Assembly: GCA_030762935.1 (NCBI GenBank)
Contig: CM060896.1
Span: 8,756,501-8,820,500 of the forward strand
Origin: Hymenopus coronatus
Taxonomy: Eukaryota; Arthropoda; Insecta; Mantodea; Hymenopodidae
Length of the DNA: 64,000 nt
Reading direction: 5' to 3'
A program made the position numbers and the translations under genes. The notes under the pieces were generated by a model. That model saw nothing but the letters and a program-made list of their open reading frames with translations, was not told where the DNA came from and ran no database searches. This document shows positions 22,791 through 33,333 of the stretch, piece after piece (position 1 is the stretch's first letter; the number at the start of each line of letters is the position of its first letter).

Positions 22791-23586
22791 TTAACACATT
22801 GAAGCCCAAGTCTATAGCTCGGGTCGTGCAAAATGTTGATGAGGCCCACGCCCAAGCATAGCTCGGGCAGGTATTTAATTCAATTCCATGACCTTAACTC
22901 GGCAAAGAACATACATCAGTTATCGTTTAGTTGTCTGTCCTTGCTTTAGTCAACTATTAGGAAATTTAGGAGAGTTAGTAATATTGGTTGCTCTCGGGTA
23001 GTCGCGCCATTTTCCTTGAAGGTGGTCATTTGTTTGCTATGTTTTGTGTTCTTAAATGTTAAAATGCTGCATTTTCCTTGACTTCTGTGAACTGAAGCTG
23101 AAATTTAATATACAAATGAAGCTCTGGAAAATTCTGACTCCAAGGTAGAGTTTTACGAACTTTCAATAAATGGAGTGTAAGCTCACATTGGATAAAATGA
23201 GTCAAATTTACACTTGAATTGCTTCACTAAGTAATAAATTACCTGGACATGTTTCGAAGGCGTATGTTGCCTACATCAACAGAGTTCGACTGACCGGCCT
23301 GTTGGTATTTTCTGTGGACTTGGAGTGTAAGCTGCTTTACACAGATTTTTTCAAACTCATATTTGATACTGGTTGCAAATTTAAAGTAAGATATTAATAC
23401 CGAAGCTATGACTATTTTCTTACTTGTTGAGAAATGTCCTTGATTACCATACTTTACTTTTATACTGTACCAATACTTTTTGGCAGATTTAATTGATGTA
23501 CTGTAAATAATAGCTCAAAGTAGGCGTAAAAACCCTGGGTTTCTTGACCTTTCAACTACTGAAACGCATGGGCTTCAGTGTGTTAA
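22791..23586. mobile_element. TTAA-flanked (piggyBac-type) MITE, copy B
   Basis: TTAA at 22791-22794 and 23583-23586. Ends are CACATTGAAGCCCAAG and the complement of CATGGGCTTCAGTGTG. It is the reverse orientation of copy A (8823-9487) and longer because of an insertion at about 23200-23325. That insertion contains ACATGTTTCGAAGGC, resembling part of the foldback element at 30153. Confidence 0.8.
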
Positions 23587-23761
23587 GAATGGAAGCAAAC
23601 CACATAAGAATGCTATTGGGAAGGGACTAAAATTGAGATAGTTAATAAATTGACTGTTTGGGTGCAAATGAAGGGAGCAAAAAAAGAAGGCTTTAGTAAA
23701 AGAAAGGTTGGTTTTGAAAGCTATAGTACTTGCAGGCACAAAGTGTCAGAAATGTATATAA

Positions 23762-24190
23762 AGTGGATGCTCATTAACAGCTGTGGTTCTCACCATCCCA
23801 TTCTACCTGGGTTATGGGTTATTATGTTTATTTGAATATTTAATAGGAATTGGTATATTAATTAATATATTTTGATTGTCAGTTAGATTAAATCAAAACG
23901 TTGCTTGATTTAATCGTCCTGGAGTAGCATCAGCTTTAACCCCAAGATTGGGAATTGTTCATGAATGAATTGCATAGGTATACTGGGCATGAAAGAGGCT
24001 TCTTTATTAGGCTTGAGGTTCTTTTACGCACCCTAAATCTACGACAATGGTCCAACAACTTTACTTCCCTTTCAAAGGAAGCCATGCTAACAATTTTTAC
24101 TCTCTAAAAAAGCTATCGTTTTCCACTAGGTTTAACCTGTGACCGTGGGTATATGAAGTTAGCATGGTAACCATTACACCACAGAGGGTG
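23762..24190 (-). mobile_element. tRNA-derived SINE family A, copy 2 (interrupted)
   Basis: Starts with the family tail (AACAGCTGTGGTTCTCACCA) and resumes at about 23972 with ATACTGGGCATGAAAGAGGC. It ends with the tRNA-like head GCATGGTAACCATTACACCA. About 160 bp of AT-rich sequence (about 23810-23970) splits it. Confidence 0.75.
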
Positions 24191-24199
24191 ACAAAGTGG

Positions 24200-24385
24200 T
24201 TGGAGAAAATATATGCGGCAGTAAAAAGACTAAAATGATTTTGGAGTAGAAACATGGGCCATTGAGGAGGGATTGCTAAATATAGATTTGATTCACAGGA
24301 GTTTTTGTAAACAACTGTTTGTAAACACAGCTCACCAAATGGGTTGCACAAACTCAACTAAGCACATTAGGAAACAAAGGGAAAA
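24200..24385 (+). pseudogene. LINE C-terminal fragment
   Basis: The frame reads FGVETWAIEEGLLNIDLIHR SFCKQLF, the E-x-W...I-D-x-I-H-R-x-F-C-K block found after the reverse transcriptase of several non-LTR families. It is cut at 24385 by a DINE-like insertion and resumes at 25244. Confidence 0.7.
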
Positions 24386-24388
24386 AAA

Positions 24389-25240
24389 TCTGATGTATTC
24401 CATCCACATTACTTTCTCTACATCTCTGCAACAAATTATTGTTAAAAAGCTTAGAGTTCTATTTACTTCATGCTAATTGAGAAAACATTAGCAGAAATCT
24501 ACTTGCTTCTTTGTAAGTATAAGTGAAATAAGCGAGTACCATAGGTTAAAGTGATAGTCAAAAGCTGGTTGCTATGTGACTGAAGTTCCTTTGTTTGTAT
24601 GGACACGAGTTGACGAATTCCTGTATGAGAAAAGTATAAGTTTTTCAAAGCTGAAACTAAATTCAAGGAATATCTTAAAAACGATCAACTCCAGGAAAAA
24701 AATGTATATAACATAAATTGTGTGTTTTAATGTGCTCTACATTTTCTGTGTGGTAGGTTTTTGTCTATCTCTAATGGTTTAGCAAAAATCCATAAAATTC
24801 ATCCAGAATAAAGTAGTCTTCAGAGGCTATTCCCAGAAAATTCAAGATATACATTTTATTTGTCAGGTAAATATCTTAAATATGCGAGAGTTTAATCAAA
24901 ATCATTAGAGCCATTTTTAAGAAAATCAACATTTTCAAAATTTTTTCCATGTAAAGGGTAGCTTGGGGTTTCTTGAAAATCTGTGTGTCACATCCTTGTA
25001 AGATCGCAAACTTAAATACCAAGTTTGGTGTTTAACGGTCTTTTCATTTTTGAGATATGTTGCCCACACATACACACAGACTCACACACACACACACACA
25101 TGGACATTTTTCTAAAAATGCTTTTTTTGGATTCAGGGGTCTCAAAACATATATTTGCAGTGAAATCTCGGTATTGAATTTTTAGGTGCAATACAATACC
25201 TTCTCTATACACAATGTAGATAGTACGTGCACAGAAAGTA
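24389..25240 (-). mobile_element. DINE-like element, copy 6, inserted in a LINE
   Basis: Full-length inverted copy. The flanking LINE frame reads RKQRE before and TRILKYWLRI after, giving a clean junction. The left boundary lies in an A run (complement of T), consistent with insertion in a T-rich site. Confidence 0.8.
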
Positions 25241-25243
25241 ATA

Positions 25244-25409
25244 AAGACAAGAATCCTGAAATATTGGCTTAGGATCAACAATTTAGAAGATAATATTTTG
25301 AAACATCATTTAGTGGCACAAGAGAAATTGAGGGGTAGAAACACCTGGGTTTGGTCTAGGGATTACAGAGAGCAAGAAAAGTGGATTTTGGAAAGCAGTT
25401 TAAACAAAG
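25244..25409 (+). pseudogene. LINE C-terminal fragment (continues 24200-24385)
   Basis: The frame reads KTRILKYWLRINNLEDNILK HHLVAQ and WSRDYREQEKWILES, the expected continuation of the upstream fragment across the DINE insertion. Confidence 0.7.
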
Positions 25410-25416
25410 AATTGAT

Positions 25417-25661
25417 GGCCCGCCTGGGTAGTGTGGTAGTAGCATGTCTGCCTCACATTCAAAAGGTCGTGAGTTTGAATTTTGTTTAGGGTGAGTTACG
25501 TGGATAAGGTTTTTTTTTCGGGGTTTTCCCTTATCCTGAGAAGACGAATGTCGAGTAACTTTAACGTCCATGGACCCCGAGATCATTGAGCATCATTTCA
25601 CCAATTTCATTCATCGTCCGATATGACCAACCAGGTTAAAGGACATTAAACAAAAAAAAAA
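25417..25661 (+). mobile_element. tRNA-derived SINE family B with poly-A
   Basis: A-box-like GGGTAGTGTGGTAGTAGCATG and B-box-like GTCGTGAGTTTGAATTTT. The body includes CTTATCCTGAGAAGACGAATG and the end is A11. AATTGAT flanks it at 25410-25416 and 25662-25668, a 7-bp target-site duplication. Confidence 0.85.
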
Positions 25662-25689
25662 AATTGATATGTAAATGCAAGAGATAGTA

Positions 25690-26050
25690 GATAGTTTCAG
25701 CAAAAAAAAAAAACTCACTGATAGTATATAGGAAAATAAGGGGTAGAAAGAATTATGTAGATAAAGGAAACAATTGGTTGAGGGAAGCATCTGCATGGGC
25801 CCAAACAGGGGTAGTGGGATTGAAAAGTTCAAAAGGAGGTTTAAATTTAGAGGAATGCAAGACAACTATTGGTTTGTAATTGTGGATTGTGAAGAAACTA
25901 AAGAAATAAGAGCAAAACAAGTGAGCTAATTTACCAATAGAGATAAGGGAGGAAAAGTTGGTGACTATGAAAGCTAGGCAGGAAATGTGATTGTATAGGC
26001 AAGGTTAAAAGATTGGCTAGAAACAGAGGTGAAGGGAATAACCACAAGGT
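25690..26050 (+). pseudogene. LINE C-terminal tail fragment
   Basis: The frame gives SLIVYRKIRGRKNYVDKGNN, WLREASAWAQTGVVGLKSSK and GGLNLEECKTTI. This matches the W-L-R...W-A-x-x-G segment just before the zinc-knuckle-like end of non-LTR ORFs. Stops follow. It is probably the end of the same LINE as 22435-22720. Confidence 0.55.
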
Positions 26051-26229
26051 TACACAACAACTCGTGAGGAGTCACTAGATTTAAAATTGCTGTATTTTCT
26101 CTGTAAAATCAAGTGCTTGCAAAATAGCATTATATAACTAACTGTATTAAGTAAAAATAAATTCAATTTGTTCATTCAGTTATAAGACGAGAAAAAAGCC
26201 ATCAAAGCCAAATTTCAAACCATAAACTA

Positions 26230-27151
26230 CGAGGGTGATTCAAATATAAACAGTAATTGTTGCATATCATGAAAAAAGCAGTTCAGAGCGGGGTGGAGGA
26301 GTGGGGAGTTGAAGGTCGGTGTGTTCGGAAGGGGGAACTAGCTTTGTTAGCCACTTCACTAGGTTCTGGTGTCAGTACAGCCATGAGTGAGCAAGGAGTC
26401 CCTTCGTCTGTCACGCTACGCATTATTATCAAGTTTTTAACCAGGGAAGGGGTTAAACCTACAGAGATTTTAACTCATTTAAGGGCACAGTTTGGGTACA
26501 CTACACTGTCGCAGAATCGAATGTTTACTTTGGCCAGACAATTTATGGGCAGCCGAGAATTTGTGGAAAACGAAGGTCATGCTTGATGCCCAAGGTCAAG
26601 TCTCACACATGACACATCTGTGACTGTTTTTTGATTACAGAGGAGTTTTGCTGGTTGATTTTCTTCATGATCGACATAAAGTGACTGCAGCTTACTATTG
26701 CCAATTGTTAAGGTCTGTAAAAGCTGCCTACCGAAGCAAAAGACGTTGTATGCCCATCAGAGATGTCATCTTCTACAAGACAATGCTACACTTCACACCG
26801 CCAATTTGACATTGGACACAATGGCAGACATGCACTGGGAAACCCTTAAACACCCTCCCTATAGTCCACACTTGCCCCTCCAGATTATTTTTTGTTTGCA
26901 TCCATGAAAGAATTGTTTGGAGGGAAACATTTCGAAAACAACGAGGACGACAAGGAGCATGTGCGCAATTGGTTGGCGACATGGCCTCAAACTTTTTTTT
27001 AAGAAGGAACATTCAATCTTCCAAAATGTTGGCAAAAATGTGTAGAGTGTGAAGGAGGCTATGTTGAGAAATGCTGATGAAGGCACTTGTGAATATATTT
27101 AATCAAGAAATATTTTTAACAAAATTACTGTTTAATATTGAATCACCCTCA
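26230..27151 (+). mobile_element. Deleted mariner, ~920 bp
   Basis: Ends CGAGGGTGATTCAAATATAA and the complement of ATATTGAATCACCCTCA, with TA at 26228-26229 and 27152-27153. The N-terminal frame has IKFLTREGVKPTEILTHLRA QFG (HTH). The C-terminal part has DNATLHTANLTLD, HPPYSPHLPLQ (third Asp region degenerate), GGKHFENN and GGYVEKC. The segment with the first catalytic Asp is deleted at about 26590-26610. Confidence 0.88.
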
Positions 27152-27154
27152 TAT

Positions 27155-27530
27155 ATAAAAATACTAGAGAGGATAATTGTTGATTTTTACAGATAGCAAC
27201 CGAGTTAAATTGGAATTGGAGAAATCCAAGCTTTTGACTTCTTGATTCCATTGTGGTCTTCGTCAGGGAGCTGGCATATAGCTTGAAGGTATACCTGTAT
27301 TATGTTCAGCCCCAACCAATGAGACATGACCTCCTGGCATAAGATCTGCGATAGGTTGACATGCGCTCATTTTCTCCGAGGTCTGCTCTTGGTGTCATGT
27401 AGTGGGATTGGTCTGCACTTGGATTTCACCGATTGCAATTTAACTCTGTTGCCATCCCATGAAGTCATCTGTAATAACCAACACCAAGAAAGTTTAAAAT
27501 CTTTAATTTACTAATATTTTATTTATTATT
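27155..27530. other. Intron end before the third IP6K exon
   Basis: No firm feature. The complement of 27190-27275 reads like the tail of a retroelement ORF (DEDHNGIKKSKAW), a weak impression only. A good pyrimidine tract and TTGGCAG precede the exon. Confidence 0.35.
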
Positions 27531-27535
27531 GGCAG

Positions 27536-27785
27536 GTATATCAAGTAACAACACAGAGCTTCCTTTGTCGTAACAAATTTTATGGCAGGAGTTTGTCTGT
27601 TGGAGGTTTTCAGCAGGCCTTACATCAGTTTTTACATAATGGAGCCAAGTTGCGGGCAGATGTGCTTCCCCCTCTCATTCGACGCTTAGAAGAACTAGTT
27701 TGTGTTCTTACAAGACAAGATGCAATTCGCTTTTACACTACTTCATTACTTCTTCTTTATGAAGGAGATGACCAACAAGCATTTG
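27536..27785 (+). CDS. Ip6k: IP6K exon, central catalytic region
   Basis: Translation starts VYQVTTQSFLCRNKFYGRSL, continues SVGGFQQALHQFLHNG, LPPLIRRLEELVCVLTRQ, and ends RFYTTSLLLLYEGDDQQAF. The V-Y-Q start completes the G-M-Q-V-Y-Q motif across the intron. R-F-Y-x-(S/T)-S-L-L is the IP6K S-S-L-L substrate-site segment, here T-T-S-L-L. The acceptor is ATTGGCAG|GTA at 27535 and the donor is G|GTAAGT at 27786, a perfect consensus leaving phase 1. No stops or gaps. Confidence 0.96.
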
Positions 27786-27859
27786 GTAAGTTCTGCTGTG
27801 CCACTTGAAAGTAGAAGTTTGAAAGAGACTGAAGTGATAGTTTACACAAGAATAGATAA

Positions 27860-28165
27860 ATAATCAGATGCAAAGTAACTGCTATTACAAAAGATTACTC
27901 TTTTATCTTCCTCGTGCTAATCAAGATAAACATTACCAGTGGTCTTATTACTTGCTTTCTTATAACTAGAAGGGAAATAAGCAAATGCACTAGGTTAAAG
28001 CTGTCACTGTACAATTGACTTGAAATTTGATCCTCTTTCATGACCAGGAGTAAAACATAAGATATATGAAACGTTTGATGATCTCTTACAGTTTACCAGT
28101 TATGCTAAAGTTATGCAAAATGAAGATGACTTCAAGGGTATTCCCAAGAAATTCAGGATCAGTGA
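27860..28165 (-). mobile_element. DINE-like element, diverged partial copy 7
   Basis: Shares the TCGTGCTAATCAAGATAAAC, GTCTTATTACTTGC and GGGAAATAAGC blocks and the TATTCCCAAGAAATTCAGGA block, but is shorter and more divergent than other copies. It is probably an older subfamily, like 38246-38670 and 53654-54376. Confidence 0.55.
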
Positions 28166-28255
28166 CAGCTGCTGTGTAAGAGCACATGAACACACTAACT
28201 TTTGACACTTTGTGTATTGTTTTGGTTATTTATTTTTGATTTCCATTAAACAAGC

Positions 28256-29225
28256 ATATATGGTTGGTTGGGATCTAATGTTGAGCAGTTGGCAGTGAAG
28301 CCATTCACTCTCCTGCATTCCAGTATTTTGATGTTATATTATCATGTTGGGCAGTGCATTAGATGGTTTCCATCCATATCTTTTTTAAGTGTACAGAAAG
28401 GGACACAGAGGAGATCTCACTATACCAATCCTCAATAAATGTTTATTGAGACAGTCATGGCCTGTTAGGAGTCTAAAAGTTGCTACAGAGGATTTTCTTG
28501 GTAATGTAGTGATTCTGGTCGTGTTATTACATAAACTTTGCCATTGTTTGTAATACATTATCTTCTTTAATTGTCTTATTATATGTTGATATAATGATTC
28601 TTTTGATAGAGTGATAACTTATTGGATCAGATGAATTTGATGTAATTTTACTACCTTTCTTGGCTAGAAAGTCAGCTGTTTCATTACCCTGTACTCCGCA
28701 ATGTGCTGGTATCCATTGAAGTATTAATCTTTTATTTAAATTCTTTAGTTGTTTTATGATTTTGTGGCATTCTGCAATATTTAGGTTATTAGGTGTTACA
28801 TCAGATGTTATGGATATAATAGCTGCTTTAGAGTCATATAATAATACAACTTTTTCAAATTTATTTATATGGTATATTAGGTTTTATAAGCTCTGAAGTA
28901 TTGCCAAAATCTCTCCATCAAAATTTGTGGTATTTAAACTTAATTTTTTGTAGAAAAAGAAGTTAGGGCATATTGCACCTGCGCCAGTACCACTGTTATT
29001 TGGTAAGCTGGAACTGTCAGTATAAATATGTAGCCAATCATAGATAGGGTATCTTAAATTTATTATTTCTAGTGTCATTTGTTTCAGAACACATGAAGAG
29101 GTTTCAGATTTTGTAAATTCTTCAGCTAAATGTAGATAGTGTTCAATATCAAATAGTTCTAATGGGTTAACATTTGTTTGTATGCTTTCTTTTAAGTAAG
29201 GAAGTTTCAATCAATGTTTGATTTC
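28256..29225 (-). pseudogene. LINE 3' end with RNase H domain, second copy
   Basis: The minus frame 28884-29210 contains YDWLHIYTDSSSLPNNSGTG AGAIC and NFDGEILAILQSL. The catalytic YTDG is YTDS and the Glu block has E retained. The rest (ADFLAKKGS complement at about 28650) continues as in 16690-17640. A CPFC-like zinc motif region lies near 28390-28430. Confidence 0.85.
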
Positions 29226-29229
29226 TTTG

Positions 29230-29755
29230 GCTTTAGTGAGGAAACTTTGTTGAGTTTTTATATATGCATTGATTTAAAATCTACAGCATATACATCTGCC
29301 GCGATAATCCTCCCAACTGGATCAGATGTGGCATTATTGCCCCTAGTGCACTTATTAGGAGCCCTGGTACATGTGCAACTGGTATGACAATATTACCTTA
29401 TGGGTAAAATACATGCAATTGATACACAGCTGAAGACAAGCTCATCTTTAGTATGCATCTCTCAACTACAAGTTCAGTACCCTTGTTACAAAACTTGGGC
29501 ACCATGTGACCTTCAATGCATTTCCCTGTGTTGTCACACATGAGACTTCTGTCTTAGTCCAGTTCACACATTAGCAATAATATATTATTTATTGGAATTC
29601 TCACACTGTGAAGCAAGTTAATCATAATTAACTAATATTAATTTAACATAAAGAAACCTTGTTTTCCTTTAGGAGAATAAGATCTGTGAAGCATAAGTGT
29701 GTTTATGTTGAATCAATGTCAGTTAATTATAACATTAGGAATGTTTAGAAGATTT
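29230..29755. other. Intronic, no recognised feature
   Basis: Nothing recognised on either strand. Confidence 0.45.
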
Positions 29756-29759
29756 AGTT

Positions 29760-30125
29760 TTGCTTGAAGTGCTTTTGAAATACAGTGTACAATACCACAA
29801 AGAGTGTTTATGTACGATACTTTTGTGTTTACACCATCTTGTAGGGAAGTTGTTTGAAACTAAATTTCCTGGCATGCGTGTTTTGAGTAGACAGGTCATT
29901 AGTTTGCTTGTAAATAAATTCAGGGAGACAGGATCAGTTTGTGATAGGAAAAGAAAGGTAAACAGGTGTGTGTGTATTGAGCAGAAATTAGACAAAATCA
30001 GAGAGAGATTAGAACGGTCACCTTGAAACTATCTTACATATGTTGCACAAGAAACTAACATTTCAAAAGCTTCAGCATGGAAAGCAACAAAACTTTTAAA
30101 TTTAAACATTAATGGGAATGAAGAG
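29760..30125 (+). pseudogene. DUF4817-type transposase N-terminal HTH fragment
   Basis: The frame reads KLFETKFPGMRVLSRQVISL, LVNKFRETGSVCDRKRKVNR and EQKLDKIRERLERSP, stop, then NISKASAWKATKLLNLN in the same register. F-P-G...R...V-x-K-F-R-E-T-G-S-V is the DUF4817 helix-turn-helix found in arthropod Tc1-like transposases. No DDE half follows. It probably belongs to the same broad group as 12824-14996 and 57095-57625. Confidence 0.72.
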
Positions 30126-30152
30126 TGAAGTAACTAATCAAATAGAAGTAAA

Positions 30153-30412
30153 AAGATAGATTACACTCAAACTTCACTCTTGAAATAAATTACTTACTTT
30201 GGACACGTTTCGGTGGCTGTTGCCACCATTTTCAACGGAGATTCACTGATGAACTCGTGGTGGTAGTAGTCTGTGGAGGTCTCCCTTCCAGATAGATGAA
30301 TTTTGAGATGAGTCCATTTGTTTGTGGTATGTCAAAATTTATGGCAACAGCCACCGAAACATGTCCGAAGTAAGTTACTTTATTTCTAGAGTGAAGTTTG
30401 AGTGTAATCTAT
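30153..30412. mobile_element. Foldback MITE with ~75-bp inverted arms
   Basis: Left arm GATAGATTACACTCAAACTT through GTTTCGGTGGCTGTTGCCA is mirrored at 30335-30412 (TGGCAACAGCCACCGAAAC through GAGTGTAATCTAT). The central loop is about 100 bp. No coding seen. Confidence 0.8.
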
Positions 30413-30429
30413 GTTTTTACTCCTATTTG

Positions 30430-30800
30430 AAAACTTTTAAAACTTAAATCATTCAGGGTTACTGTTGTTAGGTATGTTTTGTGATTATTTTGTTAATTGT
30501 TGTGATTTTATTTGATGTGCAACTGACAGCCAAGTGTGACTGAGAGATGCACCCATGTGCGTGACGGCCAAGTTTTGTAGCATATTTACTGTAGAAGCAC
30601 ACTACAGCAGAATTTTCATTTGTGTCAGCTGCAAGGGTTCAAAAAGTTGAGAGGGGCCCTTTGGTTTTCTTTTGGCATATTGAACAGTTGTTTCAATTCA
30701 CTTACTGTATGTACCATGAAATTTAGATCTGATATTACTGTGTGTTATATGCATACAAATAATATATTTGATAGGGTTCTGGTTGTATTTAGTATATTAT
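30430..30800. other. Intronic, no recognised feature
   Basis: Nothing recognised. Confidence 0.4.
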
Positions 30801-30805
30801 GTTAT

Positions 30806-30807
30806 GC

Positions 30808-30856
<49 letters not shown>
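30806..30856. repeat. (TTA)n microsatellite
   Basis: About 16-17 perfect TTA units. Confidence 0.95.
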
Positions 30857-30857
<1 letters not shown>

Positions 30858-30899
30858 CCATGTTTGGGTTGCTATTTTTAACAGCAAGTACATTATAAC

Positions 30900-31340
30900 A
30901 TTTTTACCTAAGTCAAGTGACTATGTTGGTAAGCATTGTTATAAGAATAATTTTAATGAAAGGGTGTTTTGGAACAGTGATACATATGAAATGACTTAAA
31001 GAGCACATGAGAGCAGTAAAATACAAACAAACTGACAAATCAGCCGTTGCACACCACTTTTGGTCTACTAACCATGAAATAGTACCTAACATACACCTTA
31101 TAAAACCCACCAGATATGTGGCAGAGCTCGACGTCTGGGAAAAAATCTATATCATTAAAACCCAATACCATGTATTCAACTTTGAATTGCTGCCACAAAA
31201 TATATTGTGGAAGTAGCCACCAGGGACAGGTGCAGCTCTACATAGAACACTCTATGGAAATTCAGTTGGTAACCATCGACAATGATGCACACATGGCTTA
31301 GAAACTGGTCTGGAAAAATTATACGCAAGTGATACTTAAG
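30900..31340 (+). pseudogene. Penelope-like GIY-YIG endonuclease fragment and 3' region
   Basis: The frame at 31007-31216 reads MRAVKYKQTDKSAVAHHFWS TNHE, LIKPTRYVAELDVWEKIYII and FNFELLP. It is the most complete C-terminal half in the window, with the Glu (W-E-K) and Asn (F-N-F) positions intact. The upstream GIY half is lost; LKEH is present after a frame break at about 30995. The 3' non-coding blocks resemble those at 2200-2440. Confidence 0.85.
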
Positions 31341-31344
31341 TGTT

Positions 31345-31620
31345 ACAAACCCAACTCAAAAATATTCAAGCATTGCTATGCTGCTATTGTTGATGGTAAT
31401 TGCTTACATGTGTGGATGATACTTGCAGTACAAAATAATGATATGTTATGGGTGTGTTGTGCAGTGTCAACATGAATTCTGTTGAAATTATTTTAAGTGC
31501 CAACAGAAGACTAAGTTATCAGCACTAAGGTCTCCCAGACCAGACCTTTGATGGAAAGAGTGAAGAAGTCTAATACACACGACTGTAAGTGAACATGCAA
31601 CAATTAGCATGTGTGGCTGC
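31345..31620. other. Intronic, no recognised feature
   Basis: Nothing recognised. Confidence 0.4.
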
Positions 31621-31689
31621 AACGTATTAAATCCTGTTTTTGTTTTTTTTTTTTTTTTTTTAATTTTATTTTATCTATTTATTTATTTT

Positions 31690-31996
31690 TTTCCCAGCCC
31701 AAAAGATGAAATGAAATGGCCTGTTATTTATGGACGCTCTTTAACTGCTTTGGTTCTCAGCGTCCCATTCTATACTGGGCATGAAAGATCACTTAATTTT
31801 GCTAAGAGGCCTCTCTTATCAGGCTTGAGGTTCTTTTACATGCCGTAAATCTACGACAAGGGACCCACAGCTTTACTTCCCTTCCGAAGGAAGCCATGCT
31901 AAGGATTTTTACGCCCGAAAAAATCCATCGTCCTCCGCCGGGTTTGAACCCGCGACCTTGGGTATATGAAGTTAGCATGGTAACCATTACGCCCAA
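31690..31996 (-). mobile_element. tRNA-derived SINE family A, copy 3
   Basis: Well-preserved copy. The complement has GGTAATGGTTACCATGCTAAC-like A box, ACCCAAGGTCGCGGGTTCAA B box and CGGCGGAGGACGATGG, then the family body to AAATAACAGGCCATTTCATT. A long T run at 31633-31655 (complement poly-A) lies just outside. Confidence 0.85.
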
Positions 31997-32245
31997 AAGA
32001 TAATGGACTGATTTGGGTGTCACAGATGTCAATACATTTGTCAAAAAAGCATGAAAACTGGCACTCACACAGACTTATTGTCATCATTATATGTTGGAAG
32101 AGTGCAGCAATTGTGCCAGTTCTTCAATTCTTCATAATCTGTTTTACAGTACATCTATTTATCATTTCCATCAAAATTTTGTAAACCCACAAACACTTGT
32201 TCAGAAAACTTGTTTTCTGAATCTCATTAAGCAGCTTTGTTCAGG

Positions 32246-32916
32246 ATATTCATTTTATTTGCCCTGTAAATATGTGAAATATACAGCACTTTAATTAAAA
32301 TAATTAGAGTCATTTTTTAGAAAATCAAACATTTCAGAAAATATTCCATTAGTTTGCGGTGAGATTTTTCTGAAAATCTTTATGTTGTATCCTTGGGAGA
32401 TACTGAACTTAAATCCCAATTATAATTGTAACACTCCTCTCTCCTACATATTATTGAACGGTACAGTGATATACAATTAGTTGGTTAGGACCAGTTGAAA
32501 AATTCAATGCCACAGCCGGGAATTGAACATGGTTCTCCCGCTCTCCGTGCAGTTGCTCTAACCATTGAGCTACTGTGACAATCTGCCAGTATAGCATTTA
32601 ATTTTCAGCTAGTCCTAACTAATTGTACCTTTCAATAATATGTAGGAAGAGGAGTGTTACAATTATAATAGAATAGCTTATATGTTGGCAGAAACATAGT
32701 GATACTGATGTATTTACGATGGTGGTTTTTCTGAGGTGAGACGTACCGGGTAAAAACACACAAGATTGAGCTCAATGAGACACACACACACTCATTTTGT
32801 TTTTATTTCAGGGATCTTAAAACATGTATTTTCAGTGAAATTTCGGTATCAAATTTTTTGATGCAATACAATACCTTCTTTATACATTATGTACATAATA
32901 TGTATAGAGGAAGTAA
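32246..32916 (-). mobile_element. DINE-like element, copy 8, interrupted
   Basis: Body and palindromic-end portion of an inverted copy. The hairpin end is missing. It is split by the tRNA-containing MITE at 32419-32669. Confidence 0.65.
32419..32669. mobile_element. MITE with ~65-bp TIRs enclosing a tRNA-like core
   Basis: Ends ATTATAATTGTAACACTCCT and the complement of GAGTGTTACAATTATAAT extend as inverted repeats for about 65 bp. The core, read on the minus strand, has an A box TAGCTCAATGGTTAGAGC and a B box TGTTCAATTCCC at tRNA spacing. A deleted relative lies at 48495-48605, and the core resembles 7513-7900. Confidence 0.75.
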
Positions 32917-33333
32917 AAATGCATATACATAAATGTGTTTTTTAATGTGATCTACATTTTTACATTGTGTACATGTACTATGTACATAGTGTATAGATAA
33001 GATATTGTATTGCACCCAAAAATTCAAAACTTGGATTTCACCGGAAATACATGTTTTGGGTCCCCTTGATCCAAAGAAAGTATTTTTGGAAAAAAGTGTG
33101 TGTGTGCGTGCGTGTGTTTCTGGACAGCATAGCTCAAAAACAAAAAAAAAACGTTAAATACCAAACTTGGTATTTATGTTTGGTATCTTCCAAGGATGTG
33201 ACACGAAGATTTTCAAGAAAATCCCTCCACCCCCAACTACCCTTTACATGGAAAAAATGTTGTTTTTCTCAAAATTGCTCTAATGATTTTGATTAAAATC
33301 TCGTACATTTAAGATATTTACATGACAAATGTA

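Noticed and set aside
30620..30898. Tyrosine-rich protein frame
   Set aside because: The run of tyrosines is the (TTA)n microsatellite translated in one frame.
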